DNA of 64,000 nt from an uncultured Methylocystaceae bacterium (GCA_937870755.1 CALMZV010000140.1:1-64000); one strand, 5' to 3'; counted from the stretch's first letter, positions 42,000 through 51,277 are shown. Notes: generated from the sequence alone by a model not told the origin. Translations and numbers: made by a program.

Positions 42000-42761
42000 A
42001 TGTCAGCGCCGCGCCGTCCATCCGCCGCCGGACGATCATTGGCCGCCCACCATGTGGCCTTCCTTCTCCTTTCCGGCCTGGCCTGCGCCGGAGCGATACC
42101 GGCGCGATCTCATGCGCAGGCACAACCTGCCGCGGTGTCCGGCGAAGTCTCGCCTTATGCCGCGTTCGTGGCCGAGGCGGCGCGGCGCTTCGGCGTCCCC
42201 GAGCGCTGGATCTGGGCGGTGATGCGCATCGAAAGCCGCGGACGCGTGCGCGCCGTGTCGTCCAAGGGCGCGATGGGTCTCATGCAGATCATGCCCGATA
42301 CATGGATCGAATTGCGGGCGCGCTACCGGCTCGGCGCCGATGCCTACGATCCCCGCGACAACATCCTCGCGGGCGCCGCCTACCTGCGCGAAATGCATGA
42401 TCGCTTCGGCGCGCCCGGCTTCCTCGCAGCCTACAATGCCGGTCCCGCACGCTACGACGACTACCTGTCATCGGGTCGCCCACTGCCCGCCGAAACCATC
42501 GCCTATGTCGCCGCGCTCGCACCGCTGATTGGCAGCCATCCGCTTCCCGGCGACGTCGTCACCGCCGCCGATCCGTTCGCCTGGATGCGCTCGCCGCTGT
42601 TCGTCGCGCGCGCCGATGGCGGCGGTATCGCGGTTCGCGTGCAGGACGGCCGCCGATCGGAAGTCGATCGCGCCGCGGGTTCTGAACGCGTCGACAGCGC
42701 CACGCGCCCGTCAAACGACGGAATGTTCGTCTCTCGATCGAGCCTTGGAGAGCGGCCATGA
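42000..42761 (+). CDS. lytic transglycosylase (conjugation-associated)
   Basis: A 253-aa SLT-family enzyme. A signal peptide (about 1-40, ending ARSHAQA) is followed by the catalytic domain: WIWAVMRIESRGRVRAVSSKGAMGLMQIMPDTW (catalytic Glu in IESRG), AGAAYLREM and GFLAAYNAGPARYDDY. It opens the peptidoglycan for assembly of the mating channel, the role of VirB1/TrbN. It starts 3 bp after the DUF736 stop. The C-terminal 60 residues are variable. Confidence 0.9.
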   Translation: MSAPRRPSAAGRSLAAHHVAFLLLSGLACAGAIPARSHAQAQPAAVSGEVSPYAAFVAEAARRFGVPERWIWAVMRIESRGRVRAVSSKGAMGLMQIMPDTWIELRARYRLGADAYDPRDNILAGAAYLREMHDRFGAPGFLAAYNAGPARYDDYLSSGRPLPAETIAYVAALAPLIGSHPLPGDVVTAADPFAWMRSPLFVARADGGGIAVRVQDGRRSEVDRAAGSERVDSATRPSNDGMFVSRSSLGERP

Positions 42762-42880
42762 CCGCGTGCGCGACATGGCGCATCGTGGCGTATCGCCGGA
42801 AAGGAAGGGCGGGAAACAGCCTGGGAGCGGTCAACACGACCATACGACGGCGAGATAAAAGCGGCTCGCTAAGGTTCCGC

Positions 42881-42903
42881 AAGCCATTGCTTTCGCATGG
42901 CTT
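42881..42903. other. candidate oriT hairpin upstream of the relaxase gene
   Basis: AAGCCAT (42881-42887) and ATGGCTT (42897-42903) form a perfect 7-bp inverted repeat with a 9-nt loop, within the 247-bp gap (42762-43008) between transglycosylase and relaxase genes. Relaxases of P-type systems often nick beside such an inverted repeat near their own gene. No known nic consensus was recognised, so this is tentative. Confidence 0.3.
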
Positions 42904-43008
42904 TTCGCGTGCCGGTCGGTCGGTGCGCGTGCCGCGCCAGGTGCTTTCGCCAATGATTTCAATGCTCTTTTCGGCACCGGGGCGCCGAAGGCCCGCCGGA
43001 GGCCGGCC

Positions 43009-44772
43009 ATGAGCGACGGCGACAACGACTTCCGCATCAGGCCCGGACGCATCCGCTCGACACGGACGCCCAGACCCAAGAGCTTCGTCAACCAGGTGCT
43101 CCGCGCGGCTAAGCGCGCGGGCCATATCTCGGGCGGGACCACTGCTTCACGCAAGGCATCGGGATATGGCCGCTCGACCTTCGGACGTGGACGCATCAGC
43201 TTCAGCCGCACGCGCCTGTTCAGCCCCGCGCGTCGCGTCGTGGTGAAGGCGCGCATCGCCAGGCACCGGGGTCGCGCCTTCCGCTCCGCGCCGCTCGCCG
43301 CGCACCTCTCCTACCTGAAGCGGGATGGGGTCAGCCGGGACGGAGAGAAGGGCGTGATGTTCGACGCCGGCAGCGACCGCGCCGACGACGGCGCCTTCGC
43401 GGAGCGCGGCAAGGACGACCGGCACCATTTCCGATTCATCATCTCGCCCGAGGACGCCGGCGACATGACTGACCTGCGCGCCTTCACCCGCGACCTCGCC
43501 CGCCAGATGGAGACCGATCTCGGCACCAAGCTGGACTGGGTCGCCGTGGATCACTGGAACACCGACAATCCCCACGTCCATCTACTGGTGCGGGGCGTCG
43601 ACGACACGGGCGCGGACCTCGTCATCTCCCGCGACTACATCAGCCGCGGCCTGCGGTCCCGGGCCGAGGATCTCGTCTCCATCGAGCTCGGCCCTAAGCC
43701 CGAACAGGAAATCCGGAACGCGCTCGAGCGCGAGGTCACCGCGGAACGCTGGACCCGCCTCGATGTCGAGATACGCATCGCCGCGGACGACATCGGCTAT
43801 CTCGATCTGCGCCCCGAAACGCCGGGCGCTTTCGATCCCCAGATGCGCCGCCTCATGATCGGCCGGCTCCAGCATCTGGAGAAGATGGGCCTCGCCGCAT
43901 CGGGTGGACCCGGCGAGTGGATGGTCGGCATCGAAGCCGAGAAGAATCTGCGCGATCTCGGCATGCGCGGCGACATCATCAAGACGATGCACCGCGCCTT
44001 CACCGAACGCGGTCAGGAGCGCGGCGTCGCCGATTATGTGATCGAGAGCGGCGGCGCGGAGTCGCCGATCATCGGTCGGCTGGTCGATCGCGGCCTGCAC
44101 GATGAGCTGACCGGGGAAGCCTACGCCGTGATCGACGGCACCGACGGCCGGGCCCATCATGTCCGCTTCCGGGGCGTCGAGGCCTTCGAGCATGCGCCGC
44201 CTATCGGAGGGATCATCGAGGTCAGGCGCTTCGGCGGGGCGAATGACCAGCGGCCGACGCTCGTTCTCGCCAACCGATCGGACCTCGATCTCAACCGGCA
44301 GATCACGGCGCCGGGCGCCACCTGGCTCGATCATCGCCTGGTCGAGCGCGAGCCCATGCCGCTCTCGACCGGCGGGTTCGGACGGGAGGCGCGCGACGCC
44401 ATGCAGGCGCGTGCGGAACATCTCGCCGACCATGGCTTCGCCCGCCGCGACGGGCGGCGCATCATCCTGCAGCGCGACCTGCTCAGCACCCTGCGTCGCC
44501 GCGAGTTGGATGCTGTCGGCGCGCAGCTTTCGGCCGAGACGGGGCTGCCGCACATGAAGGCGGCGGCCGGCGAGCATGTGTCCGGGACCTACCGCCAGCG
44601 CCTGACGCTCGTCTCCGGTCGCTTCGCGATGATCGACAACGGCCTCGGCTTCCAGCTCGTGCCCTGGTCCCGCGAGATCGAGCGCAGGCTCGGTCAGCAC
44701 ATCGCCGGCGTCGCCAAGGACGGTGGCGGCATCGAATGGAGTCTCGGCCGCAAACGCGGGCTCAGCCTGTAA
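43009..44772 (+). CDS. relaxase with DUF3363 domain (RlxS/TraI/VirD2-like)
   Basis: A 587-aa relaxase. The basic N-terminus is followed by the VirD2-like nuclease domain: HLSYLKRDGV near 105, HHFRFIISPEDAGDM near 140, and the metal-binding histidine motif HWNTDNPHVHLLVRG near 185-199. The C-terminal DUF3363 domain includes GFARRDGRRIILQRDLL. The protein would nick oriT and pilot the strand through TraG to the Trb channel. This relaxase type typifies Tn4371-like and sphingomonad/rhizobial ICEs. Length is normal. Confidence 0.9.
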   Translation: MSDGDNDFRIRPGRIRSTRTPRPKSFVNQVLRAAKRAGHISGGTTASRKASGYGRSTFGRGRISFSRTRLFSPARRVVVKARIARHRGRAFRSAPLAAHLSYLKRDGVSRDGEKGVMFDAGSDRADDGAFAERGKDDRHHFRFIISPEDAGDMTDLRAFTRDLARQMETDLGTKLDWVAVDHWNTDNPHVHLLVRGVDDTGADLVISRDYISRGLRSRAEDLVSIELGPKPEQEIRNALEREVTAERWTRLDVEIRIAADDIGYLDLRPETPGAFDPQMRRLMIGRLQHLEKMGLAASGGPGEWMVGIEAEKNLRDLGMRGDIIKTMHRAFTERGQERGVADYVIESGGAESPIIGRLVDRGLHDELTGEAYAVIDGTDGRAHHVRFRGVEAFEHAPPIGGIIEVRRFGGANDQRPTLVLANRSDLDLNRQITAPGATWLDHRLVEREPMPLSTGGFGREARDAMQARAEHLADHGFARRDGRRIILQRDLLSTLRRRELDAVGAQLSAETGLPHMKAAAGEHVSGTYRQRLTLVSGRFAMIDNGLGFQLVPWSREIERRLGQHIAGVAKDGGGIEWSLGRKRGLSL

Positions 44773-44841
44773 GGAGGGAAATTCATGGATCGGAGTAGAA
44801 TTATGTGCTATCAATTTGGGGAACAAATTTGGAGCCTCCTC

Positions 44842-45177
44842 ATGGAGACCTTTTCGATACGCGACTTGCGCGAACGCAGCGGCGAGCTGGTGCGTCAGGC
44901 GGAGGCCGGCCATCTGTCCATCGTCGCGAAGCACGGGCGGCCGCTCTTCGTCGCCGTGCCCATGGACGAGCATCTTCTGAAGGAGGGCGTGGCCGTCGCC
45001 ATGGCGGTCCGGCTCTTTGCCGACAAGGCGGTGAGCCTCGCCAAGGCCGCGAAGCTGGCCGACCTCCCCATCGAGGCCTTCATCAAGCATCTGGGCGCCA
45101 TGGGCGTGCCGGCGGTCGATTATCCGGCCGAGGAAGTCGACGAGGAATTGGCGGCGCTCGAGGCGGATGAACAGTGA
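44842..45177 (+). CDS. Phd/UPF0175-type antitoxin
   Basis: A 111-aa protein. Residues 1-45 form a Phd/YefM DNA-binding antitoxin domain (FSIRDLRERSGELVRQAEAG, then HGRPLFVAVPMDEHLL); residues 50-95 look UPF0175-like (AVRLFADKAVSLAKAAKLADL). ATG 44842 has GGAG 7 bp upstream. Just before lie two AATTTGG direct repeats (44813-44832) in a locally AT-rich promoter region, possibly the operator. It is coupled to the toxin gene by GTGA overlap. Confidence 0.85.
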   Translation: METFSIRDLRERSGELVRQAEAGHLSIVAKHGRPLFVAVPMDEHLLKEGVAVAMAVRLFADKAVSLAKAAKLADLPIEAFIKHLGAMGVPAVDYPAEEVDEELAALEADEQ

Positions 45178-45671
45178 AGCTCATCGTCTCCGATGCCTCG
45201 CCGCTGATCGTTATCGCGAAGAGCGGGCTCCTCCCCGTGCTGACCGCACTCGTGGAGGAAGTCGTCATCCCCGAGACCGTCTATGCGGAATGCACGGTCG
45301 AGATTTCGCTGCCCGGAGCCCGGGCGGTTCGCGCCGCCGTGGAGACGGGGCAGATTCACGTCCGGCGCGACGCCAAGGCACCGAGCGACGATCCCGGCGA
45401 TGAACTGGCCGGGCTGGACGCCGGTGAACTGGCCGCCATCCACATGGCCTCGGCCTTGGAATGCCCCGTCCTCATGGATGAGCGTCTCGGCCGGCAGGTG
45501 GCGAAGCGCAGGGGCATCACCGTGATCGGTAGCGCCGGCCTTCTGCTCGCCGCCAAGAAGCGCGGCCTGGTCCCCGCCGTGGCGCCGATTCTCGATCAGT
45601 GGCGGCAGTCGGGCTATTTCCTGTCGGCGAGCGTGGTGAAAGCTGTGCTCGACCGCGCCGGAGAGGCATGA
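45174..45671 (+). CDS. DUF3368 PIN-domain toxin
   Basis: A 165-aa DUF3368 protein of the PIN nuclease superfamily: KLIVSDASPLIVIAK (first acidic site), VVIPETVYAEC (second), DAGELAAIHMASAL (third) and VLMDERLGRQVAKRRGI (fourth). PIN toxins cleave RNA. The GTG start overlaps the antitoxin stop. The pair sits between relaxase and traG and probably acts in element maintenance by post-segregational killing, as usual for ICE-borne pairs. Confidence 0.87.
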   Translation: MKLIVSDASPLIVIAKSGLLPVLTALVEEVVIPETVYAECTVEISLPGARAVRAAVETGQIHVRRDAKAPSDDPGDELAGLDAGELAAIHMASALECPVLMDERLGRQVAKRRGITVIGSAGLLLAAKKRGLVPAVAPILDQWRQSGYFLSASVVKAVLDRAGEA

Positions 45672-45790
45672 GGCCTTCGCCAGAGCCTGTATTTCTATCC
45701 GTTTCCACGATCGCATCCCGACGGAACTTGCGTTTCCGCGCATCGCGGACAGTCCTCGTCGATCGGTTTCATCCATCGACGGAAGGGCTC

Positions 45791-47779
45791 GTGTCCGCGA
45801 CGAAGATCCTCTGGGGCCAGATCACCACTGTCTTCCTGATCGTGCTACTCACGACCTGGGCGGCAACGCAGTGGACCGCCTGGCGGCTCGGATTCCAGCC
45901 CCAGCTCGGCGTCCCTTGGTTCGAGCTCGCCGGCTGGCCGGTCTATTATCCGCCGGCCTTCTTCTGGTGGTGGTACTTCTACGACGCCTATGCGCCGCCG
46001 ATCTTCGTCGAAGGCGCGTACATCGCGGCGTCCGGGGGCTTCATCGCCATCGCCGTCGCCATCGGCATGTCCGTCTGGCGCGCCCGCGAGGCGAAGAACG
46101 TCGAGACATACGGCTCTGCGCGTTGGGCCGAGCGGCGCGAAGTGAAGACGGCGGGTCTGCTCGGACCCGATGGCGTCGTCCTCGGCAAGCTCGACGGGGA
46201 CTATCTCCGGCACGACGGTCCCGAGCACATCCTCTGTTTCGCGCCCACCCGATCCGGCAAGGGCGTCGGCCTCGTCGTACCCTCCCTGCTGACCTGGCCG
46301 GGCTCCGCCATCGTTCACGACATCAAGGGTGAAAACTGGCAACTCACCGCCGGCTTCCGCGCGCAGCACGGCCGGGTGCTTCTCTTTGATCCGACCAACC
46401 CGAAGTCGGCCGCCTACAACCCGCTGCTCGAGGTGCGCCGCGGCGACTGGGAGGTGCGCGACGTGCAGAACGTCGCCGACGTGCTCGTCGATCCCGAAGG
46501 CTCGCTCGACAAGCGGAACCACTGGGAGAAGACTAGCCATTCGCTCCTCGTCGGCGCCATCCTCCATGTCCTCTACGCGGAGAAGGACAAGACGCTCGCT
46601 GGCGTCGCCGCCTTCCTGTCCGACCCGCGCCGGGAGATCGAGGCGACGCTGAAGGCGATGATGACGACGCCGCATCTCGGCGAAGCCGGCCCGCATCCCG
46701 TCGTCGCCTCGACGGCGCGCGAGCTGCTCAACAAGAGCGAGAACGAGCTTTCCGGCGTCCTGTCCACCGCGATGTCCTTTCTCGGCCTTTATCGCGATCC
46801 CGTCGTCGCGGAGGTGACACGGCGCTGCGACTGGCGCATCGCGGACCTGATCGCCGACGCCAGGCCGGCGACCCTCTATCTCGTGGTGCCGCCATCCGAC
46901 ATCTCCCGGACGAAGCCGCTGATCCGCCTGGTGCTCAACCAGATCGGACGCCGCCTGACCGAAGACCTGCATGCCAGAGACCGGCGTCACCGCGTGCTGA
47001 TGATGCTGGACGAGTTTCCCGCCCTGGGCCGGCTCGACTTCTTCGAGAGCGCGCTGGCCTTCATGGCGGGCTACGGCCTTAAGAGCTTCCTGATCGCGCA
47101 GTCCCTCAATCAGATCGAGAGGGCCTACGGCCCGAACAATTCGATCCTCGACAATTGCCATGTCCGCATCAGCTTCGCGACCAACGACGAGCGGACCGCG
47201 AAGCGGGTGAGCGACGCGCTCGGCACTGCGACCGAAATGAAGGCGATGCGGAACTATGCCGGGCACAGGCTCAGCCCCTGGCTCGGCCACCTGATGGTCT
47301 CCCGCTCCGAAACCGCCCGCCCTCTGCTCACGCCAGGCGAGGTGATGCAGCTCCCGCCGACGGACGAGATCGTGATGGCGGCCGGGGTACACCCCATCCG
47401 GGCGAAGAAGGCCCGCTACTACGAGGATCGCCGCTTCATCGAGCGCGTCCTCCCGGCGCCCGATCCCGTCCGATCCGGCCGCACCCAGCGCAAGGACGGG
47501 TGGTCCGACCTTGAGCCGAAGCATCCCGACGCCGTGCTGCTGGCCGCGATCGAGAAGGCCGAAGACGCGGCCAACAGCGGCCTGCGGCGCGAACCCGAGC
47601 TTCCCGACCACGTCGCCATCGCCAAGGAGACCAGCGAACCCACGCCGGCCGAGGAGTTCACCATCGTTCTCGACGACGCACCGGAAGACGCGGCGCGGCA
47701 GGGTCGGATCCTGCGCCGGCAGTTGCGCGGCATTGCCCGCGCGGTCGCGCTCGATCCCAATGACGGCATCGATATGTGA
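45791..47779 (+). CDS. traG: TraG/VirD4 type IV coupling protein
   Basis: A 662-aa VirD4-type ATPase. Two N-terminal membrane segments (VFLIVLLTTWAATQW; FIAIAVAIGMSVW) are followed by YGSARWAERREV, Walker A APTRSGKGVGLVVPSLL near 150, GSAIVHDIKGENW, and Walker B VLMMLDEFPALGRLDF near 410. It couples the relaxase-DNA complex to the Trb channel at the inner membrane. GTG 45791 is chosen since the membrane anchor starts just after it; a longer in-frame extension back to 45599 runs through the toxin gene. Confidence 0.93.
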   Translation: MSATKILWGQITTVFLIVLLTTWAATQWTAWRLGFQPQLGVPWFELAGWPVYYPPAFFWWWYFYDAYAPPIFVEGAYIAASGGFIAIAVAIGMSVWRAREAKNVETYGSARWAERREVKTAGLLGPDGVVLGKLDGDYLRHDGPEHILCFAPTRSGKGVGLVVPSLLTWPGSAIVHDIKGENWQLTAGFRAQHGRVLLFDPTNPKSAAYNPLLEVRRGDWEVRDVQNVADVLVDPEGSLDKRNHWEKTSHSLLVGAILHVLYAEKDKTLAGVAAFLSDPRREIEATLKAMMTTPHLGEAGPHPVVASTARELLNKSENELSGVLSTAMSFLGLYRDPVVAEVTRRCDWRIADLIADARPATLYLVVPPSDISRTKPLIRLVLNQIGRRLTEDLHARDRRHRVLMMLDEFPALGRLDFFESALAFMAGYGLKSFLIAQSLNQIERAYGPNNSILDNCHVRISFATNDERTAKRVSDALGTATEMKAMRNYAGHRLSPWLGHLMVSRSETARPLLTPGEVMQLPPTDEIVMAAGVHPIRAKKARYYEDRRFIERVLPAPDPVRSGRTQRKDGWSDLEPKHPDAVLLAAIEKAEDAANSGLRREPELPDHVAIAKETSEPTPAEEFTIVLDDAPEDAARQGRILRRQLRGIARAVALDPNDGIDM

Positions 47780-47786
47780 GGCGGCC

Positions 47787-48233
47787 ATGCGCGACCGGAT
47801 GAACGTCTATTTCCCACCCGAGTTGCTGCGGCAGATCGCGGATCTTGCCGACCGCAAGAAGCTCTCGCGCTCTGCGATCGTCGAGGCCGCCGTCGCCTCC
47901 TTTCTGTCCCCCGACGGGGCGGACAAGCGCGAAGCCGCCTTCACGCGGCGCCTTGACCGGCTTTCGCGCCAGGTCCAGCGGATCGAGCGCAATCTCGACG
48001 TCACTGCGGAGACGCTCGCGCTCTTCGTGCGCTTCTGGCTGACGATCACGCCGCCCCTGCCGAACGACGCCCATGCCTCCGCGCAGATCAAGGGACGCGA
48101 GCGCTATGTGGGGTTCATCGAGACCCTCGGGCAGCGGCTCCAGAAGGGCCAGAGCTTCCTCAAGGAGATTCCGGACGACGTTGCCGCTGTCGAATCAGAC
48201 CGACCGCTCGACCCGCCGGAAGACGTTCTCTAG
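47787..48233 (+). CDS. CopG/RHH-type conjugal transfer protein
   Basis: A 148-aa protein with an N-terminal RHH domain: MNVYFPPELLRQIADLADRK, then LSRSAIVEAAVASFL. A helical part that could oligomerise follows (RRLDRLSRQVQRIERNLDV). Genes of this type follow traG and precede trbB in trb-type ICEs and may regulate the operon or bind oriT. In related elements trbB follows directly; here 1.7 kb of foreign-looking DNA is in between. Confidence 0.82.
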   Translation: MRDRMNVYFPPELLRQIADLADRKKLSRSAIVEAAVASFLSPDGADKREAAFTRRLDRLSRQVQRIERNLDVTAETLALFVRFWLTITPPLPNDAHASAQIKGRERYVGFIETLGQRLQKGQSFLKEIPDDVAAVESDRPLDPPEDVL

Positions 48234-48298
48234 GAGCTCAACAGCGAGCGCCTTGATCATCGACTGCCAGCGACCATGTTGAGGGCAGATCGATTTGC

Positions 48299-49147
48299 TC
48301 AGTCATCCTGGCCGGTGAGTTCCTTCCAGCGTCCCTTATCGATATCGACATAGCCGGCCGGATAGGACCGGCCCACCGCCGCAAACGTTGCTTCGTCCTC
48401 CGTATGGACGGCGCGCACAGCCGCCGCCGGGAGCGGCGCTTGCACGTAAAGGTCGAACGCCGACTTCTCCGGGATCGCGCCGCGCGAGCGCCCGAAGGTG
48501 GCAATCACAGCCTTGCTGGCGGCATGGCCGTGGCGCGTCGCGCCGAGCGGAACGGCGACCTCAACAATGCGCCCCTTGCCGAGCCGCGCCAACGGCGCGG
48601 AAAGCGTTGCGTCACTGACCCAAAAGGATGCGACCTCGCCGCCCCAACGTTCTAGGAGTGGCGCAACCCCGCTATCGTTGACGGCAACAGGATGGGAGAC
48701 CATCCAGAACTTGCCGGACCGGGCGTCGCGCTGCTCGCTGTGGAACGGGCTCGCGCAGTAGAGCCGGTTGGCGATATCGGCTGACAGGGCGCCTGAGGCG
48801 ACCAGCGCGTCAAGCCGCCGGCGCAGCGTGTCCGGGGTGGACAGATGGATACCCGTCCGGCGAAGGTCTGCGACCTCGTCGTCTGTCATCCGGGTATAGT
48901 GGAAGGCGCCGATGGAGCGTGAGGCCATGACCCCGTCCACGATATCGAGCAAGGCATAGTACGCACCGGCATGGGGATTGTTGGGGCGCATGACGGGACG
49001 GTCGGGGCCGCTGGCGTTGTCGTACGATAAGAAGATGGCGTGCTCGGTGTCGAAGTAGCCGCGGATTGGCGTGGCGTGGTCATCGAGAACCTCGAGCAGG
49101 TTCGGATCAAAGGTGTGCTCATCCCAGACGTCGATGAGGGCAGGCAT
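48299..49147 (-). CDS. unrecognised cargo protein paired with HEPN gene
   Basis: A 282-aa protein with no family I can name. Visible features: ALIDVWDEHTFDPNLLEVLDD at the start, GYFDTEHAIFLSYDN, IGAFHYTRMTDDEVADLRRTGIHLS near 97-121, RWGGEVASFWVSD, and GRIVEVAVPLGA. The HYTR followed by an xxxGIHLS strand recalls ADP-ribosyltransferase-like folds, but no complete H-Y-E triad can be shown. ATG 49147 is chosen because GAGGG lies 9 bp upstream. It starts 4 bp after the HEPN gene, so both form one operon, opposite to the surrounding transfer genes. Confidence 0.6.
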   Translation of the reverse strand: MPALIDVWDEHTFDPNLLEVLDDHATPIRGYFDTEHAIFLSYDNASGPDRPVMRPNNPHAGAYYALLDIVDGVMASRSIGAFHYTRMTDDEVADLRRTGIHLSTPDTLRRRLDALVASGALSADIANRLYCASPFHSEQRDARSGKFWMVSHPVAVNDSGVAPLLERWGGEVASFWVSDATLSAPLARLGKGRIVEVAVPLGATRHGHAASKAVIATFGRSRGAIPEKSAFDLYVQAPLPAAAVRAVHTEDEATFAAVGRSYPAGYVDIDKGRWKELTGQDD

Positions 49148-49151
49148 GACG

Positions 49152-49661
49152 CTATCCCTCAAGGAGCGCGCCGTGCCGATCCAGCACCTTCATCAGGACG
49201 GCGTTCGCGGCGGTGAAATTGCCGAACTGATCGGCGAGCTTGTACTGCCACTTCACGCCATGGAAGAGGTTGTTGCGATATCGGAAAATGATGATCAGGG
49301 CCGCAGCGACACGATCGCGCGGATCGTTGTCGCTGCCATCGATGACGCTCCGGACGAGCGCTTCCTGATCGTTCTTGCGCAGATGCAGATGGTCGAAGTG
49401 ATAGGTGAAGGCGCCATTGGCGAAGTAGCGCTGCCGGAAATAGCCGATCTCCGGATCTAAGGACGCTGCGTCGAGCGACCCGTCCTTTTGCCAGCTATCG
49501 ACCACATCGCAGATAGCTCGGGCACTTCCTTCGGTGTTGAGCAGACGGGACTCGAACAAGGCCCAGAGCAGCGCGAAGTCCGAGATGGCATTCACCTCCT
49601 CATTCGGAAGGTGATTGAAGCCGTGCGCCTTTGCCCTCAGCCAGTCGATAATTTCAGTCAT
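49152..49661 (-). CDS. HEPN-motif protein
   Basis: A 169-aa, largely helical protein. IIFRYRNNLFHGVKW near residues 128-142 contains RNNLFH, the Rx4H motif of HEPN ribonucleases, with the polar residue after Arg that is usual in active members. The N-terminal half (FALLWALFESRLLNTEG) fits the first HEPN helices. HEPN proteins are metal-independent RNases used in toxin-antitoxin and abortive-infection systems. It is the first gene of the two-gene minus-strand cassette between the copG-like gene and trbB. The 297 bp beyond it (49662-49958) contain no supportable gene. Confidence 0.68.
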   Translation of the reverse strand: MTEIIDWLRAKAHGFNHLPNEEVNAISDFALLWALFESRLLNTEGSARAICDVVDSWQKDGSLDAASLDPEIGYFRQRYFANGAFTYHFDHLHLRKNDQEALVRSVIDGSDNDPRDRVAAALIIIFRYRNNLFHGVKWQYKLADQFGNFTAANAVLMKVLDRHGALLEG

Positions 49662-49958
49662 GCCCTTCTGTAACTGACTATCGGCGTCGCGTGTAGGTGG
49701 CCAGCGCTGTGGCAGCCTTCACACCAGGAGGGCAGCGAGCACCATGCTCGCTTTCAGTGCTCGCCAAATCCAGCGGAAGAGCAACCGTCTCCGGGCCCAT
49801 TCGGAATTCACCATCCGGCGTTCCGCCGACCGCCTGTATTTCTTCGCTACTGTACGACGACCCTCTGCTGGTTGTTGCAACGCCGCAATTCCTGCCTCTT
49901 CTACTCATCCCCGATCCAGGGCCGCGCGTCGCGAGGCCCGCAAACGAACGGGGACGAC

Positions 49959-50948
49959 GTGGCGGCCAGTCATCGGCAATCGGAGGCGATCCTGCGCGGC
50001 GCGCGCATGCTGCGCACGGCCCTCGGGCCGGCGATCGCCCGATTCCTGGAAGACCCCGCGATCGTCGAGGTGATGCTCAACCCCGATGGGCGGCTCTGGA
50101 TCGACAGGCTGTCGGAAGGCCTGGCCGATACGGGAGAGCTGCTGTCGGCGGCCGACGGCGAACGCATCGTCCGTCTGGTGGCCCACCATGTCGGCGCCGA
50201 GGTTCATCCCGGCAGCCCGCGTGTGTCGGCCGAGTTGCCGGAAACGGGCGAGCGGTTTGAAGGTCTCCTGCCGCCGGTCGTGACCGCGCCAGTCTTCGCC
50301 ATCCGCAAGCCGGCGGTCGCCGTCTTCACACTCGACGACTACGTCGCGGCCGGGATCATGACGGGCGACGAGGCCGCCATCCTCCGCCAGGCCGTGGCGG
50401 CGCGGGCCAACATCCTGGTCGCGGGCGGGACGAGCACCGGCAAGACCACGCTGACCAACGCCCTGCTCGCCGAGGTGGCGAAATCGGCCGACCGCGTCAT
50501 CGTCATCGAGGATACGCGCGAGCTGCAGTGCGCCGCGCCGAACCTCGTCGCCATGCGTACCAAAGACGGCGTCGCGACGCTGTCCGACCTCGTCCGCTCC
50601 TCGCTGCGCTTGCGGCCGGACCGCATTCCGATCGGAGAGGTGCGCGGCGCGGAAGCGCTCGACCTCCTGAAAGCCTGGGGGACCGGACATCCCGGCGGCA
50701 TCGGCACGATCCACGCCGGCACCTCCCTCGGCGCGCTGCGCCGCCTCGAACAGCTCATCCAGGAAGCGGTCGTCACCGTTCCCCGCGCGCTGATCGCGGA
50801 AACCATCGACCTCGTGGCCGTGCTCTCCGGCCGCGGCGCCGCGCGCCGGCTCGCCGAACTCGCCCGCGTCGACGCGCTCGGGCCGAACGGTGACTACCGC
50901 ATCTCCCCAACAACCCAAGCCCACCACCCGAACGGAGACCCCGCATGA
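49959..50948 (+). CDS. trbB: TrbB conjugal transfer ATPase
   Basis: A 329-aa VirB11/TrbB ATPase: [33 protein letters not shown] (Walker A) near 140, [12 protein letters not shown] (Asp box), [16 protein letters not shown] (Walker B), and [13 protein letters not shown] (His box). The hexamer powers substrate and pilus handling at the inner membrane. GTG 49959 with GGGGA 4 bp before gives the family N-terminus; the frame stays open to 49872 but only over non-coding-looking DNA. It leads the trb operon. Confidence 0.93.
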   Translation: MAASHRQSEAILRGARMLRTALGPAIARFLEDPAIVEVMLNPDGRLWIDRLSEGLADTGELLSAADGERIVRLVAHHVGAEVHPGSPRVSAELPETGERFEGLLPPVVTAPVFAIRKPAVAVFTLDDYVAAGIMTGDEAAILRQAVAARANILVAGGTSTGKTTLTNALLAEVAKSADRVIVIEDTRELQCAAPNLVAMRTKDGVATLSDLVRSSLRLRPDRIPIGEVRGAEALDLLKAWGTGHPGGIGTIHAGTSLGALRRLEQLIQEAVVTVPRALIAETIDLVAVLSGRGAARRLAELARVDALGPNGDYRISPTTQAHHPNGDPA

Positions 50949-51277
50949 CCCGACAGTTCTCAGCCGGCCGCCAGCGCCTGGCGGCCGCTGCCTCGGCGCT
51001 GGCCATCAGCGTCTTTCTCGCCCCTGCCGCTCACGCTTCCGGCTCCTCCATGCCGTGGGAAGCGCCGCTGCAATCCATCCTCGAGTCCATCGAAGGCCCA
51101 GTCGCCAAAATCATTGCGGTGATCATCATCATCGTCACCGGCCTGACGCTGGCCTTCGGCGACACCAGTGGCGGCTTCCGCCGGCTGATCCAGATCGTCT
51201 TCGGTCTCTCGATCGCATTTGCGGCCTCGAGCTTCTTCCTTTCGTTCTTCTCCTTCGGCGGCGGGGCGCTGGTCTGA
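50945..51277 (+). CDS. trbC: TrbC pilin
   Basis: A 110-aa VirB2/TrbC-like pilin. A signal sequence (AAASALAISVFLAPAAHA, about 13-31) is followed by the mature pilin with two hydrophobic helices (AKIIAVIIIIVTGLTLAFG; IQIVFGLSIAFAASSFFLSF) joined by the conserved GDTSGGFRR loop. It forms the conjugative pilus after processing, probably by TraF (41068). It overlaps trbB by ATGA and trbD by one base. Confidence 0.92.
   Translation: MTRQFSAGRQRLAAAASALAISVFLAPAAHASGSSMPWEAPLQSILESIEGPVAKIIAVIIIIVTGLTLAFGDTSGGFRRLIQIVFGLSIAFAASSFFLSFFSFGGGALV

Noticed and set aside
45845-47788. A 647-codon minus-strand open frame
   Set aside because: Antisense to traG, no recognisable domain.
49678-49908. Short minus-strand frame between the HEPN gene and trbB
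   Set aside because: No clear RBS, no family resemblance and a position at a cargo junction; could be a degenerate remnant but cannot be supported.
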